DNA of 64,000 nt from an uncultured Prevotellaceae bacterium (GCA_902788605.1 CADAKX010000005.1:59413-123412), one strand, 5' to 3'; positions 8,233-19,656 are shown, numbered from the stretch's first letter. Notes: a model not told the origin generated them from the letters alone. Numbers and translations: made by a program.

Positions 8233-9465
8233 ATGAAGCGACTTCTTTCCACAGTTATGCTTTCAGTCCTGACATCATGCTACATGCTGGCATGCGGAAG
8301 TGAGGCTATCAATGAAAGCAACGAAAGCAACGAGACATCAGCAAAGCAGGAACCAACAGCCAAGGAATGGAACCAGGGCGTAGTGGGCTGGAATCTGGGC
8401 AACCAGTTCGAGTGCTCAGCACCAGGTCAGGATGGCGAGTCTCTCCTGATTGGCAATCCCGACGGCAGCATCAATGCCGAGACAGCATGGGGCAACCCCG
8501 TGGTCACCAAGAAAATGATTAAGGCAGTCAAAGAGGCTGGCTTCAACGCTGTGCGCATTCCCGTGCGCTGGCAGTGCCACATCACCAATCCCACAGCCAT
8601 GAGCATCGACAAGGCGTGGATCAATCGCATCAAAGAGGTGGTCAACTGGTGTCTGTCCAACGACCTGAAGGTCATCATCAACACGCATCACGACAAGTGG
8701 CTCGAGGCCCGTCCCACCAATATGTTTAAGGAGGAAAACAACCAGAAGCTGGCTCTTCTTTGGATGAATATCGCCAGCGAGTTCTCACAGTACGACTATC
8801 GCGTGGCCTTTGCCGGCACCAACGAGGTGCACATCCGCGACAACTGGGGCAAGCCCACGGCCGAGAACCTGGCTGTGCAAAACTCATACAATCAGACGTT
8901 TATTGATGTGGTACGCGCCACGGGTGGCAACAACCTCAAGCGTCACCTCATCGTCCAGACCTATGTCTGCAACCCCGACTTCGGCATCAACAATGGCGAC
9001 TTCATCATCCCTACCGACGCTGAGGGCAACGGACTGGATTATATGAGCGTGGAGTTCCACTACTACACACCTTGGGACTATGCCGGCGAGTGCAAATACA
9101 ACTTCTGGGGCGAGCCATACAAGGGCAAGGGAGAGGCCTCATCGAGCGACGAGAAGACCATGACCGAGTTCTTCGACAAGGTAGTGAGCACCTGGGCCAA
9201 TCAGGGTCTGGGCATCGTCATGGGCGAATGGGGCGTCACAGACCGTCAGAAGGGTGGTCAGACCGACCTCATCCACGAAAACATGACCTACTACTGCAAG
9301 TTCCTGGTGAGCGAGACCATGAAACGCGGATTCTCGACCTTTATTTGGGACAACAACGCTTTTGGCAGCGGTCCTGAACATTTTGGCATCTTCGACCGTC
9401 GAGCCAACATGAAAGTCAAGGCCGACTGGATCCTCAATGGCATCATGGAAGGAAAATCAAAATAA
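8233..9465 (+). CDS. GH5 endoglucanase-like lipoprotein (probably GH5_4)
   Basis: This predicted surface or periplasmic lipoprotein endo-acts on beta-1,4-glucan-type chains (cellulose, mixed-linkage glucan, xyloglucan or glucomannan). From ATG 8233 it has a short signal with candidate lipobox cysteines at about 16 (LTSC) and 21 (MLAC). The upstream in-frame ATG at 8206 would give nine more residues. The family 5 fold shows in GWNLGNQFE, AVRIPVRW, INTHHDKW, the acid/base Glu in FAGTNEVH, the EFHYYTPWDYAG strand and the nucleophile Glu in VMGEWG. The start of the catalytic domain resembles subfamily 4, but I cannot confirm the subfamily. It is the first enzyme of the locus and is followed 68 bases later by a second, divergent GH5. 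Confidence 0.87.
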   Translation: MKRLLSTVMLSVLTSCYMLACGSEAINESNESNETSAKQEPTAKEWNQGVVGWNLGNQFECSAPGQDGESLLIGNPDGSINAETAWGNPVVTKKMIKAVKEAGFNAVRIPVRWQCHITNPTAMSIDKAWINRIKEVVNWCLSNDLKVIINTHHDKWLEARPTNMFKEENNQKLALLWMNIASEFSQYDYRVAFAGTNEVHIRDNWGKPTAENLAVQNSYNQTFIDVVRATGGNNLKRHLIVQTYVCNPDFGINNGDFIIPTDAEGNGLDYMSVEFHYYTPWDYAGECKYNFWGEPYKGKGEASSSDEKTMTEFFDKVVSTWANQGLGIVMGEWGVTDRQKGGQTDLIHENMTYYCKFLVSETMKRGFSTFIWDNNAFGSGPEHFGIFDRRANMKVKADWILNGIMEGKSK

Positions 9466-9469
9466 AAGA

Positions 9470-9525
9470 ACCTCGCAATCCCGAAATCGGAATCTCAAAA
9501 TCCCGCAATACCGAAAAAAGACATA
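9470..9525. repeat. 8-bp-period mini-array between the two GH5 genes
   Basis: Units of about eight bases (CGCAATCC, CGAAATCG, AATCCCG, CAATACCG) recur between the stop of the first GH5 gene and the start of the second. A sister array follows the second GH5 gene at 10661-10695. Confidence 0.55.
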
Positions 9526-9533
9526 CCTAAAAA

Positions 9534-10658
9534 ATGAAAAGACTATTTTACAGCCTTGCTGTGTTGATGATGCTGGCTCTGACAGCCTGCACAACAAAGA
9601 GTGAAAAGAACGACGGCGTGAATGATTTCCGCATTCAGCGTGGCACCAACCTGAGCCACTGGCTGTCGCAGAGTGAAGAACGTGGCGAACTGCGTCTGAA
9701 GCACATCCAGGAGGATGACTTCGCAAGACTCGACTCCCTGGGTTTCGACTTCGTACGCATACCCATCGATGAAGTTCAGTTCTGGGATGAGAACGGAGAA
9801 AAACTGCCAGAGGCCTGGAACCTGCTCACCTTCGCCCTCGACCAGTGCGGCAAGCATCATCTGCGCGCCATCGTCGACCTGCACATCATCCGCTCTCATT
9901 ATTTCAATGCTGTCAACGAGGGCGATAGTAGTTCCAACACGCTGTTTACCTCAGAAGAGGCTCAGCAGGATCTCATCAACATGTGGCATCAGCTGTCCGA
10001 CGAACTCAAGGGCTATAACAACGACTCTGTGGCTTATGAGTTTATGAACGAACCTGTGGCCGACGAACACGAGCAGTGGAACCAGCTGATTGCCAAGGTT
10101 CACAAGGCTCTCCGCGAGCTGGAGCCTCAGCGCACGCTGGTCATTGGCAGCAACATGTGGCAGGGCTACGAAACCATGAAATATCTCAAGGTACCCGAGG
10201 GCGACAAGAACATCATCCTCTCGTTCCACTACTACAACCCCATGATTCTCACCCACTACGGCGCTTGGTGGACACCCATCGGTCGCTATACTGGCAAGGT
10301 GAACTATCCTGGCATCTTGGTGTCACAAGAGGACTACGAGGCTGCATCTGATACCTTGAAACCCCTGCTGGAGCCTTATCTCACCCAGGAGTGGAACGTT
10401 GACAAGATTCGTGCTGACTTCAAGGATGCCATCGAGGTGGCCAAGAAATACGACCTTCAGCTGTTCTGTGGCGAATGGGGCGTCTATGAGCCCGTTGACC
10501 GCGAACTGGCCTATAAGTGGACTCAAGACATGCTGACGGTGTTCAAGGAGAACAATATCGCCTGGACCACTTGGTGCTATGATGCTGACTTCGGTTTCTG
10601 GGACCAGCAGAAGCACGACTTCAAGGATAAAGGGCTGGTTGACTTGCTGATGAAATAA
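9534..10658 (+). CDS. GH5 glycosidase lipoprotein
   Basis: This is a second family 5 glycoside hydrolase of 374 residues. The signal peptide ends in a clear lipobox (LTACTT, Cys about 19), so it is probably membrane-anchored. Family motifs are [22 protein letters not shown], the acid/base Glu in [17 protein letters not shown] and the nucleophile Glu in [10 protein letters not shown]. It is diverged from the GH5 upstream, so the pair is not a recent duplication. It may attack shorter chains or another linkage (inference). It lies in the same operon and is followed by the GH94 gene. Confidence 0.85.
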   Translation: MKRLFYSLAVLMMLALTACTTKSEKNDGVNDFRIQRGTNLSHWLSQSEERGELRLKHIQEDDFARLDSLGFDFVRIPIDEVQFWDENGEKLPEAWNLLTFALDQCGKHHLRAIVDLHIIRSHYFNAVNEGDSSSNTLFTSEEAQQDLINMWHQLSDELKGYNNDSVAYEFMNEPVADEHEQWNQLIAKVHKALRELEPQRTLVIGSNMWQGYETMKYLKVPEGDKNIILSFHYYNPMILTHYGAWWTPIGRYTGKVNYPGILVSQEDYEAASDTLKPLLEPYLTQEWNVDKIRADFKDAIEVAKKYDLQLFCGEWGVYEPVDRELAYKWTQDMLTVFKENNIAWTTWCYDADFGFWDQQKHDFKDKGLVDLLMK

Positions 10659-10660
10659 CA

Positions 10661-10695
10661 CGGAATCCCGATATACCGAAATTCCCCTATACCGA
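10661..10695. repeat. 8-bp-period mini-array before the GH94 gene
   Basis: The units CGGAATCC, CGATATAC, CGAAATTC and CCCTATAC follow each other with an eight-base period. The array is similar in style to the one at 9470-9525 and fills most of the 58-base spacer. Confidence 0.6.
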
Positions 10696-10716
10696 CAAAA
10701 AGAAAAAAAATACATA

Positions 10717-13260
10717 ATGAAGACATTTGGATATTTCGACGACAAAAACCGCGAGTACGTCATCAACGACCCTGCTACGCCGTTTCCCTGGATTAACTAT
10801 TTAGGCAACGAAGACTTCTTCGGCCTCATCTCTAACACCGCTGGTGGCTACGACTTCTATAAGGATGCCAAGTTCCGCCGCATCACCCGCTATCGCTATA
10901 ATGGTGTGCCCATGGATGCTGGTGGCCGTTACTTCTATATCAACGACGGCAACACGGTGTGGAGTCCAGGATGGAAGCCCTGCAAGACCCCACTCGACAG
11001 CTATGAGTGCCGTCACGGCATGAACTACACCCGCATCACGGGTAGCAAGAACGGCGTCGAGGCATCTGCCCTCTTCTTCGTACCCCTGAAGACATGGGCC
11101 GAGGTGCAGAAGTTGACACTCAAGAACACCACCAACGAAGTGAAGCGCCTGAAGCTCTTCTCTTTCACAGAGTGGTGTCTGTGGAACGCTGCCACCGATA
11201 TGGAAAATTTCCAACGCAACTGGTCTACAGGCGAGGTGGAGATTGAGGGTGCCACCGCCGTTCCCAACGATTCCTCGTTGGGCCTCACCATCTACCACAA
11301 GACAGAATACAAGGAGCGCCGCAACCACTATGCCTACTATGCCCTGACCAACGCCAAGGCAGACGGATATGACACCGATCGCGAGTCGTTCATCGGTCTT
11401 TATAATGATTTCTCTAATCCTCAGTGCGTAATGGCAGGAAAGCCAGCCATGAGCGTGGCCCACGGCTGGAGCCCCATTGCTTCGCACTACGTAGAGGTAG
11501 AACTGCAGCCTGGCGAAAGCAAAGACTTCATCTTCGTACTGGGCTATGCCGAGAACGAACAGGAAAAGAAGTTTGAGCCCAACGGTTCTAACGCCGAGGG
11601 CCTCATCACCTCTTTGGGCAACTTAGATCATACAATTATAAATAAGGAGAAGGCTCATGCTGTCATCGAGCGCTTCTCAACAATAGAGGCTGTTGATGCT
11701 GCCTTCGCTGAGCTGCGAGAGATGTGGGACGGCTTGCTAAGCAAGTTCACCGTGAAGAGCGATGACGAACGTCTGGACCGCATGGTGAACATCTGGAACC
11801 AATACCAGTGCATGATTACGTTCTGCTTCTCACGCTCAGCCTCGTTCTTCGAGAGCGGCGTGGGCCGTGGCATGGGCTTCCGCGACTCTAATCAGGACCT
11901 CGTGGGCTTCGTCCATCAGATTCCCAGTCGTGCCCGTCAGCGCATCATCGACATCGCCTCAACCCAATTCCCCGATGGTGGTTGCTATCACCAGTATCAG
12001 CCTCTCACCAAGCGTGGCAACAATGATATCGGTGGTGGATTCAACGATGACCCCTGCTGGCTCATCTTCGGCACCGTGGCCTATATCAAAGAGACTGGCG
12101 ACTTCTCTATCCTCGACGAGATGGTGCCCTGGGACAATGAGCCCGGCACAGAGGTGACGCTCTTCGAGCACCTGCGCATCTCGTTCAACCACGTGGTTGA
12201 GAACCTTGGACCCCACATGCTGCCCCTCATCGGTCGTGCCGACTGGAACGACTGTCTGAACCTGAACTGCTTCTCGTGGGACCCCAACGAGAGCTTCCAG
12301 ACCACCGAGAACAACAGCGAGGGCTCAAAGGCCGAGTCGCTGATGATTGCAGGCCTCTTTGTGCTCACAGGCAAGGAATACGTGGAGCTGTGCCGCCATC
12401 TGGCCAGTTCCGTTTGTGGCAATGGCATTGCCACATACAAAACAGAGGCCGACCGCGCCCAGAAGTGCATCGACTCAATGGTCGAGGCTGTGAAGAAACA
12501 CGGCTGGGATGGCGAATGGTATCTGCGCGCATATGATTTCTATGGTAACAAGATTGGTAGTAAGGACAACGAAGAAGGTAAAATCTTCATCGAGAGTCAG
12601 GGTTTCTGCACCATGGCCGGCATCGGACTCGAAGACGGTATGGTCGACAAAGCCCTCGACTCTTGTAAAAAGTACCTTGACTGCGAGCACGGTATGGTGC
12701 TCAACAATCCTGCCTTCACCCGCTATTATGTAGAGATGGGTGAGATCTCCAGCTATCCTGCTGGCTATAAAGAGAACGCTGGCATCTTCTGCCACAACAA
12801 CCCTTGGGTAATTATCGGCGAGACTGTTGCACGTCGTGGTAATGATGCTTGGGACCACTACACCAAGATCTGTCCTGCATGGATCGAGGACCAGCAGTTG
12901 CACAAGGTGGAGCCCTACGTCTATTGTCAGATGGTGGCAGGAAAAGACGCTACCAAACCTGGTGAGGGTAAGAACTCATGGCTCACGGGTACTGCTGCCT
13001 GGAACTGGCTCACCATTACACAGTATATTCTGGGCATCCGTCCCACCTACGACGGCATCGAGATTGACCCCTGTATTCCTTCATCTCTGAAAGAGTATCA
13101 TGTGCATCGTGTGCTGCGCGATGCTGAATTCGATATCACCGTGAAGAACCCAGAGGGCAAGGAGGCTGGCGTCAACAAGATTATTCTCGATGGCTCGACT
13201 ATCGAAGGAAATGTGATTACCGCCACTCCTGGCAAGCATGTCGTAGAAGTAATCATGTAA
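10717..13260 (+). CDS. Cellobiose phosphorylase, GH94
   Basis: This cytosolic enzyme splits cellobiose (or a related beta-1,4 disaccharide) with phosphate to glucose 1-phosphate plus glucose, saving ATP. The 847-residue protein has no signal peptide. It opens with the family hallmark [16 protein letters not shown] and keeps the catalytic Asp region [16 protein letters not shown] and the phosphate-site region near [14 protein letters not shown]. The C-terminal LTGTAAWNW and [16 protein letters not shown] segments are typical of cellobiose phosphorylases. It ends five bases before the sugar symporter gene, which strongly suggests that the symporter delivers its substrate. Confidence 0.92.
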   Translation: MKTFGYFDDKNREYVINDPATPFPWINYLGNEDFFGLISNTAGGYDFYKDAKFRRITRYRYNGVPMDAGGRYFYINDGNTVWSPGWKPCKTPLDSYECRHGMNYTRITGSKNGVEASALFFVPLKTWAEVQKLTLKNTTNEVKRLKLFSFTEWCLWNAATDMENFQRNWSTGEVEIEGATAVPNDSSLGLTIYHKTEYKERRNHYAYYALTNAKADGYDTDRESFIGLYNDFSNPQCVMAGKPAMSVAHGWSPIASHYVEVELQPGESKDFIFVLGYAENEQEKKFEPNGSNAEGLITSLGNLDHTIINKEKAHAVIERFSTIEAVDAAFAELREMWDGLLSKFTVKSDDERLDRMVNIWNQYQCMITFCFSRSASFFESGVGRGMGFRDSNQDLVGFVHQIPSRARQRIIDIASTQFPDGGCYHQYQPLTKRGNNDIGGGFNDDPCWLIFGTVAYIKETGDFSILDEMVPWDNEPGTEVTLFEHLRISFNHVVENLGPHMLPLIGRADWNDCLNLNCFSWDPNESFQTTENNSEGSKAESLMIAGLFVLTGKEYVELCRHLASSVCGNGIATYKTEADRAQKCIDSMVEAVKKHGWDGEWYLRAYDFYGNKIGSKDNEEGKIFIESQGFCTMAGIGLEDGMVDKALDSCKKYLDCEHGMVLNNPAFTRYYVEMGEISSYPAGYKENAGIFCHNNPWVIIGETVARRGNDAWDHYTKICPAWIEDQQLHKVEPYVYCQMVAGKDATKPGEGKNSWLTGTAAWNWLTITQYILGIRPTYDGIEIDPCIPSSLKEYHVHRVLRDAEFDITVKNPEGKEAGVNKIILDGSTIEGNVITATPGKHVVEVIM

Positions 13261-13264
13261 GACT

Positions 13265-14605
13265 ATGGCACAGTTAAGAGAAAAGATAGGCTATGCCTTG
13301 GGCGACGCCGCCGCAGGAGGTATCACATGGAAAGTGATGTCTATTGCGTTCCCCCTGTTCTTTACCAATGTCTTTGGACTGACCGTAGCCGATACAGCCA
13401 CACTGATGCTCATCGCACGTATGTTCGACGTGGTGACCGACCCCCTGATGGGTACGCTGGCCGACCGCACACAGAGTCGCTGGGGCACCTATCGTCCGTG
13501 GATCATCTTCGGAGCCATCCCCTTTGGCCTCATCTTCGCACTCCTGCTCTACACACCCGAGTTTGGTCCTGTGGGCAAGCGCATCTGGGCCTATACGCTC
13601 TATCTGCTGATGATGGTGGTCTATACGGCAGTCAACGTGCCTTACGGTTCACTCCTGGGTGTGATGACTAATGACGACAATGAAAAGAATCAGTTCTCCA
13701 GCTACCGCATGGTGGGAGCCTATGCCATGGGCTTCATCACCCTGCTGTCGTTCCCCTATCTGCAGAAGCTGGTGGGTGGCACAGACCAGCATCAGTATGC
13801 GGTTCTTGGCGCCTTCTTTGGCGTGCTTGCCGCTGCAGGCACCCTGGCCTGTGGCCTGCTGACCAAAGAGCGACTGAAGCCAGTACGTGCCGAGAAGTTC
13901 TCGTTGAAGCCCTTTGGCGACCTGTTCCGCAATCGTCCTTGGATTATCCTGACGCTTATCGGCATCTGTATGAACTTCTTCAATGGGTTCCGCTATGCCG
14001 TTGCCGGCTATATGTTTGAATATTGTATGCATGGTGACGTCACCGTCAGCGGACTCATCATCAACTACACCGTATTCATGACCTTCGGCGAACTCACTTG
14101 TATGGTGTTTGGCGGCGTATCGCCCATCTTCACCAAATGGGTAGGCTCCAAGCGCAAAGCATTCCTCTGGGCTGCTGCTATCTGTGTGGCCACCTCGGTA
14201 CTCTTCTTCTTTGTACCTATGGATGCTGCCTATATCTGGCTGATGGTGGCCATTGTTATCGTCACCTCTATCGGTATTGGCATCTATTCACCACTGCTGT
14301 GGTCGATGTATGCAGATGTCTCTGACTATGCCACCGAAAAGAACGGCACCTCGTCAACAGGTCTCATCTTCTCATCAGGCACGATGGCTCAGAAGTTTGG
14401 TACCGCTATCAGTGGTTCACTGGTGGCCCTCCTGTTGGGCATCGCCGGTTTTATCTCTGGCACCGATGCCGATGGTCAGACCATCATCACCATCACCGAT
14501 GCCGACAGCGTGAACAAGATGATTTGGGCACTGTTCTCCATCTTCCCTGCTATTATTGCAGGTATCATGATGGGACTGCTCTATCTCTACCCAATAAAGA
14601 AATAA
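13265..14605 (+). CDS. GPH-family sugar:cation symporter (MFS, MelB-like)
   Basis: This 446-residue inner-membrane transporter with about twelve membrane helices belongs to the glycoside-pentoside-hexuronide:cation symporter family. Family features are KIGYALGDAAAGG at the N-terminus, DVVTDPLMGTLADRT in loop 2-3 and ADVSDYATEKNGTSSTG in the C-terminal half. Between a cellobiose phosphorylase and susC, the natural assignment is import of beta-linked disaccharides or short oligosaccharides from the periplasm. The intergenic distance of four bases to GH94 indicates co-translation. Confidence 0.9.
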   Translation: MAQLREKIGYALGDAAAGGITWKVMSIAFPLFFTNVFGLTVADTATLMLIARMFDVVTDPLMGTLADRTQSRWGTYRPWIIFGAIPFGLIFALLLYTPEFGPVGKRIWAYTLYLLMMVVYTAVNVPYGSLLGVMTNDDNEKNQFSSYRMVGAYAMGFITLLSFPYLQKLVGGTDQHQYAVLGAFFGVLAAAGTLACGLLTKERLKPVRAEKFSLKPFGDLFRNRPWIILTLIGICMNFFNGFRYAVAGYMFEYCMHGDVTVSGLIINYTVFMTFGELTCMVFGGVSPIFTKWVGSKRKAFLWAAAICVATSVLFFFVPMDAAYIWLMVAIVIVTSIGIGIYSPLLWSMYADVSDYATEKNGTSSTGLIFSSGTMAQKFGTAISGSLVALLLGIAGFISGTDADGQTIITITDADSVNKMIWALFSIFPAIIAGIMMGLLYLYPIKK

Positions 14606-14639
14606 ACCCTAAACATCAAACTTAAAAAACAAAACTAAC

Positions 14640-17600
14640 ATGAAGAAAAACAAATTGCTTCTCTGCATGCTATGTGCAGGCATGATGTGGACGCCAGCAA
14701 TGGCCAATGCCACAGAAGGAAGCCGAACCTCAATGACCGCAGCTCCCGATGACCAGGAGATTACTGGTACAGTGGAAGATGCCGATGGTCCGCTGATTGG
14801 TGCCACAGTTAAAGTGGCAGGCACATCAAACGGTGTAGTAACCGACACCAATGGTCGTTTCAAACTGAGATGTAAGCGTGGTACTACGCTCGAAGTGAGC
14901 TACATCGGCTACATCAACAAGACCGTTAAGGCACAGCCTGGCATCAAGATTATCTTGGATGAAGACAAAACGGAGTTAAGCGAAGTGGTGGTTACTGCTC
15001 TGGGTATCAAGCGAGACCGCAAGGCACTGGGTTATGGCGTTGCCGAGATTAAAGGTGCCGACCTGACCAAGGCCAAGGAGACCAACGTCATCAACTCACT
15101 TTCTGGTAAGGTGGCTGGTCTGGTTGTTCAGAACACCGCTGGTGGTAACTCAGGTTCTACACGTGTGATGCTTCGTGGTAACACAGAGATGACAGGCAAC
15201 AACCAGCCTCTCTACGTCATCGATGGTGTGCCCCTCGACAATACAAACTTTGGCAGTGCCGGCACAGAAGGTGGTTATGACCTGGGCGACGGTATCTCTG
15301 CCATCAACCCCGATGATATTGAAAACATGACCGTGCTGAAAGGTCCTGCTGCCTCTGCCCTTTATGGTAGCCGCGCCTCTCACGGTGTCATCCTCATCAC
15401 CACAAAGAAAGCTGAGAAGGATAAGATTAGCGTAGAATACAATGGTTCGCTGACCATTGACGTCCAGAATGCCATGTGGGATGATATCCAGCAAGTTTAC
15501 GGTATGGGTTACGGCGGTCAGTTCAGTAAGACAGCCACCTCGGGCACCAACAGCAGCTGGGGTCCTAAAGCCGACAACCAGATGGTGGAGTATTTCGATG
15601 GTGTGCAGCGTCCGTTCCAGATGTACAAGGATAACACCAGTACCTTCTTCCGCACAGGTGTGACCTCACAGAACACCGCTATTCTGTCTGTCAATTCTGG
15701 CAAGACCGGCATGCGTTTCTCTGTGACCGACATGCGCAACAAGGACATTCTGCCTAACACCCACATGAGTCGTGACAACTTCAACCTGCGTGTCAACACA
15801 TCGGCAGGTCCCGTTGACCTGGACTTCACAGCCAACTACACCCGTGAGGATGTGAAGAACCGTCCTGCTTTGGGCGACTCTCAGAGCAACGTAGGTAAGA
15901 ACCTCATGACGCTGGCTGGCACTTATAACCAGGCTTGGTTGAAGAACTATGAGACCAGCGAGGGCGACTATGCCAACTGGAACGGTAACGACCAGTACAA
16001 CAAGAACCCCTACTGGGACCTGTATAAGAATGGTAACACCTCTGAAAAGGATATCTTCCGTCTGACAGCCAAGGCCATCTGGAACATTGATGAGCACCTG
16101 AAGTTGCAGGGTACTGTAGGTACGGATATCAACAACATGACCTTCGAGGAATATATCGCCAAGACCACTCCTGGTAAGTCTGCTGGTCAGTTGCAGGACC
16201 AGATTTTCAAGAACCGTACACTCAACGCAGAGTTGCTGGCTTTGTATAACAACCAGTTTGGCGAGTTCGACGTAAATGCAACCCTGGGTGGAAACATCTT
16301 CAAGGTAGACAACCTGACCACCATCTTCACTGGTCTGAATCAGCAGATGAAGGATGTCATCAGCATCATGAACTATGGTGAGCAGAGCATTCAGCAGAAC
16401 TCATACAAGAAGCAGATCAACTCGCTCTTCGGTTCTGCTAGCGTTGGCTATCAGCACACCTATTATCTGGAAGGCACCATCCGTGGCGATAAGTCATCAA
16501 CACTGCCCACCAGCAATAACATCTATATCTACCCCTCTGTTTCTGGTAGTGTAGTTTTCTCAGAGTTTATCAAGAACAAGCAAATCATCAACTATGGTAA
16601 GGTACGTGCTTCTTGGGCACAGGTAGGTAGCGATACCGATCCCTATCAGTTGGTGACCAGCTATACCAACAGCAAATATTCATATTCAGGCTATGCTATG
16701 GGCCTCATCAGCAACAGCGTACAGCCCAACCCCGACCTGAAGCCCACCAAGACCAATTCATTTGAGTTGGGTCTGGAGACGAAGTTCTTCAATGGTCGCT
16801 TAGGACTGGATGTAACCTATTATAATCAGTCTTCTGAGAACCAGATTATCGCTTTGGCTTCATCAGCTGCAGCTGGTTACACTCATCGCCTGATTAACGC
16901 TGGTGAGATTCAGAACAAGGGTATCGAGGTAGCTGTTAATGGTCGCGTGCTGCAAATCAAGGACTTTGCATGGGATGCCGGTCTGAACTTCTCTAAGAAT
17001 GTCAACAAGGTAAAGTCACTCGTCGATGGTATGGATTACTTCGAGTTGGAGAAGGCCTCATGGTGCGGCGTCAGCGTTGGTGCTGAGGTTGGCGAGAACT
17101 ACGGTTCTATCATGGGTAAGGACTTCAAGCGCAACGCCGATGGTGATGTGATTATCAACGCCAAGACTGGTCTGCCCGAGGTTGACGACGAGATTCGTAC
17201 CTTAGGTAATGCCTCTTGGGACTGGACTGGTGGTTTCTATTCTACCTTTACATATAAGAACTTCCGCCTCTCAGCAGGCTTCGACGTGAAGATGGGTGCT
17301 GATATCTTCTCGATGTCTATGCGCTCAGCCTACCAGACAGGTAAGGCATCTGGCACACTGGCTGGTCGTGAAGAGTGGTATGCATCCGAGGAGGCTCGTC
17401 AGGCTGCTGGCATGACTTCAGCAGAATGGCTGGCATCTGGCAATGCTCGCGGCTATATTGTTCCTGGTGTCATTGACAATGGCGACGGCACCTATCGTCC
17501 CAACGATATTCCTGTAAACCCAGAGGGTTACTGGAAGAGTGCTGCCGACAATGCTCCTGGCATGTTCGTCTATGACAACTCATATATCAAGTGTCGTGAG

Positions 17601-17813
17601 ATTACCTTCGGCTATACCTTCCCAGAGAATATGCTTGGCAAGTTTGTGAAGAGCCTCAACATTTCGTTCGTGGCCCGCAACCCATTCATCGTATGGAAGA
17701 ACATTCCTAATATCGACCCCGACTCTGGCTACAACACCTCTGGTCTTGGTCTTGAGTACGGTTCGCTGCCCTCACGCCGCAGCTATGGTTTCAACGTCAA
17801 CGTCAAATTCTAA
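14640..17813 (+). CDS. SusC/RagA-family TonB-linked outer-membrane transporter
   Basis: This outer-membrane beta-barrel imports oligosaccharides with TonB energy, in complex with the SusD-like lipoprotein encoded next. The 1057 residues start with a signal peptide. A carboxypeptidase-D regulatory-like domain (about 40-110, TGTVEDADGPLIGATV) comes next, then the TonB-box region LSEVVVTALG, the plug (about 125-250, with PLYVIDGVPLDN) and the barrel, ending in Phe (NVNVKF) as outer-membrane proteins do. It follows the symporter by 34 bases and precedes susD by 15. Confidence 0.95.
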   Translation: MKKNKLLLCMLCAGMMWTPAMANATEGSRTSMTAAPDDQEITGTVEDADGPLIGATVKVAGTSNGVVTDTNGRFKLRCKRGTTLEVSYIGYINKTVKAQPGIKIILDEDKTELSEVVVTALGIKRDRKALGYGVAEIKGADLTKAKETNVINSLSGKVAGLVVQNTAGGNSGSTRVMLRGNTEMTGNNQPLYVIDGVPLDNTNFGSAGTEGGYDLGDGISAINPDDIENMTVLKGPAASALYGSRASHGVILITTKKAEKDKISVEYNGSLTIDVQNAMWDDIQQVYGMGYGGQFSKTATSGTNSSWGPKADNQMVEYFDGVQRPFQMYKDNTSTFFRTGVTSQNTAILSVNSGKTGMRFSVTDMRNKDILPNTHMSRDNFNLRVNTSAGPVDLDFTANYTREDVKNRPALGDSQSNVGKNLMTLAGTYNQAWLKNYETSEGDYANWNGNDQYNKNPYWDLYKNGNTSEKDIFRLTAKAIWNIDEHLKLQGTVGTDINNMTFEEYIAKTTPGKSAGQLQDQIFKNRTLNAELLALYNNQFGEFDVNATLGGNIFKVDNLTTIFTGLNQQMKDVISIMNYGEQSIQQNSYKKQINSLFGSASVGYQHTYYLEGTIRGDKSSTLPTSNNIYIYPSVSGSVVFSEFIKNKQIINYGKVRASWAQVGSDTDPYQLVTSYTNSKYSYSGYAMGLISNSVQPNPDLKPTKTNSFELGLETKFFNGRLGLDVTYYNQSSENQIIALASSAAAGYTHRLINAGEIQNKGIEVAVNGRVLQIKDFAWDAGLNFSKNVNKVKSLVDGMDYFELEKASWCGVSVGAEVGENYGSIMGKDFKRNADGDVIINAKTGLPEVDDEIRTLGNASWDWTGGFYSTFTYKNFRLSAGFDVKMGADIFSMSMRSAYQTGKASGTLAGREEWYASEEARQAAGMTSAEWLASGNARGYIVPGVIDNGDGTYRPNDIPVNPEGYWKSAADNAPGMFVYDNSYIKCREITFGYTFPENMLGKFVKSLNISFVARNPFIVWKNIPNIDPDSGYNTSGLGLEYGSLPSRRSYGFNVNVKF

Positions 17814-17828
17814 AAAGGAGGAACTATT

Positions 17829-19589
17829 ATGATTACAAAGATTTTTAAGAATACCATCGCTGCCTGTTCCGTTTGCTGCAGTATTGCAGTAGCGTTCACC
17901 GCCTGCAGCGACAGCTATATGGAAGGTCTGAACGAAGACGATACGAAGACCATCACCATTGATCCCAATGCCCAGTTGACCACTTGTCTGCTTCAGACCT
18001 ATGGCGACTTCGGCATGATGGACACCTATCGTAGTTATATCACTGGCTTCACCCAGCACTTTGCTGGTGGCTGGAACGTAACGAACTATGGTGGTAGTGT
18101 ACACGCTTTTGACGATCAGACCCGTCTCATCTGGGACCAGTATTACTCTATCGCCATCAAGAACCTGCGCGATGCCATTGCACATAGTGCCGACAGACCC
18201 AATCTGAACGCCGTATTGCGCATCCATCGTGTCTATCTGATGTCAGTTCTCACCGATACCTATGGTGATGTGCCATGCCTCTCTATTAACACCAGTCTGG
18301 AAGAGGGTACATCCACACCGAAATACGACAGCCAGAAGGATATCTATGACTTCTTCTTCACTGAGTTGAAGGACTGTGTCAACCAGTTGGGTACAGGTAA
18401 TGACAACGTAACTGGCGACGTGACCAACTATAGTGGTGACATTGACAAGTGGAAGAAATATGCTAATTCGCTGCGCCTGCGCTTCGCCATGCGTATTAGC
18501 GATGTAGATCCTACAAAGGCTCAGGCTGAGTTCGAGGCTGTTTCTGCCGATGCTGCCAACTATATCACCTCGGCTGACGATGATGCTTTCATCAAGTACA
18601 CCAACAGCCCGTTCACCCTATATGACGGTGCTCGTGACTACGACTTCCGCGTTAATGCCCTGGGCGAGATTCTCTATGGACAGGATCCCACATCGCCCAC
18701 CTTTGTTTGCTCAACGTTGTTCGAGTACCTGAAGGATAATAACGACCCCCGTCTCTATAGTATCTGCCGTCACTACAACAACGTGAAGCGCAGCGAGATC
18801 AAGCCTGATAAGGAGGGTAATGTTGACCTGACCGACGAAGTGTTGGCTTATCTGAAGAAGAAAGGTCAGGACGAGGCTCCTTGTAAGCCTGGTGCTGCCT
18901 GGTGGAACAACTGGATCAATGGTCCAGACAACCTTGAAGACGTTCCTACACTGGCCAAACTGGTGAAGATGTATCCTGAGGTGGGTTATGAGAAGAACAA
19001 CTTCCCTGCTCGTATGATGCGTCCTGCCCTCTCTATCGACTTCTGTCAGCCCGACCGCCCAGGTATTCTGATGACCTCTGCCGAGGTGGACTTCCTGTTG
19101 GCTGAAGCTATCACAAAGGGCTGGAATGCCACAGGTACTGCCGACGACCACTTCAAGGCAGGCATCAAGGCTGCCATGCAACTGCTCAACAAGCACTATC
19201 TGACCGACGAGGCTATCATGCAGCAGGCCGACATCGATGCTTATGTCACCAGCATCATGGCCACCAGTCCTCTGGCTACACCTGCCAGCGCTCGCGAGGC
19301 CATTAACCTGCAGGCTTGGATTCTTCACATGATGAACCCTGCTGAGGGATGGGCTAACCTGCGTCGTGCCGACTATCCCGTGCTGGCCGACCGCACCAAG
19401 CTGGATAAGTTTACCAGCGACTTCACCTACGACGATGACAACCTGACGACACCCGTTCGTCTGTGCTATCCCATCCTCGAGAAGAAGTACAATGGTGAGA
19501 ACTATAAAGAAGCTCTTAGCCGCATGGGTGGTAAGGACGATTGGCATCATCGTATGTGGTGGGATGTCAACGACATCAACGTGAAGTAA
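17829..19589 (+). CDS. SusD/RagB-family glycan-binding lipoprotein
   Basis: This is the lid of the SusCD uptake complex, a lipoprotein on the cell surface that binds the glycan. The 586 residues have a signal peptide and lipobox (FTAC, Cys about 26), then TPR-like helices and the C-terminal SusD region (EAINLQAWILHMMNPAEGWANLRRADYP). It belongs to the SusD_2/SusD-like group. Its place directly after susC, without an intervening promoter, supports co-expression. Confidence 0.93.
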   Translation: MITKIFKNTIAACSVCCSIAVAFTACSDSYMEGLNEDDTKTITIDPNAQLTTCLLQTYGDFGMMDTYRSYITGFTQHFAGGWNVTNYGGSVHAFDDQTRLIWDQYYSIAIKNLRDAIAHSADRPNLNAVLRIHRVYLMSVLTDTYGDVPCLSINTSLEEGTSTPKYDSQKDIYDFFFTELKDCVNQLGTGNDNVTGDVTNYSGDIDKWKKYANSLRLRFAMRISDVDPTKAQAEFEAVSADAANYITSADDDAFIKYTNSPFTLYDGARDYDFRVNALGEILYGQDPTSPTFVCSTLFEYLKDNNDPRLYSICRHYNNVKRSEIKPDKEGNVDLTDEVLAYLKKKGQDEAPCKPGAAWWNNWINGPDNLEDVPTLAKLVKMYPEVGYEKNNFPARMMRPALSIDFCQPDRPGILMTSAEVDFLLAEAITKGWNATGTADDHFKAGIKAAMQLLNKHYLTDEAIMQQADIDAYVTSIMATSPLATPASAREAINLQAWILHMMNPAEGWANLRRADYPVLADRTKLDKFTSDFTYDDDNLTTPVRLCYPILEKKYNGENYKEALSRMGGKDDWHHRMWWDVNDINVK

Positions 19590-19641
19590 ATATCGTCGTA
19601 ATAACGATATAACGTTATAACGATAAATACGCAATAACGCA
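19590..19641. repeat. 8-bp-period palindromic mini-array after susD
   Basis: Variants of TAACGATA/TAACGTTA repeat about five times with an eight-base period. The units are nearly self-complementary, so the stretch can fold. It fills most of the spacer between susD and the next lipoprotein gene. Confidence 0.65.
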
Positions 19642-19656
19642 AAAAGAACAACAACA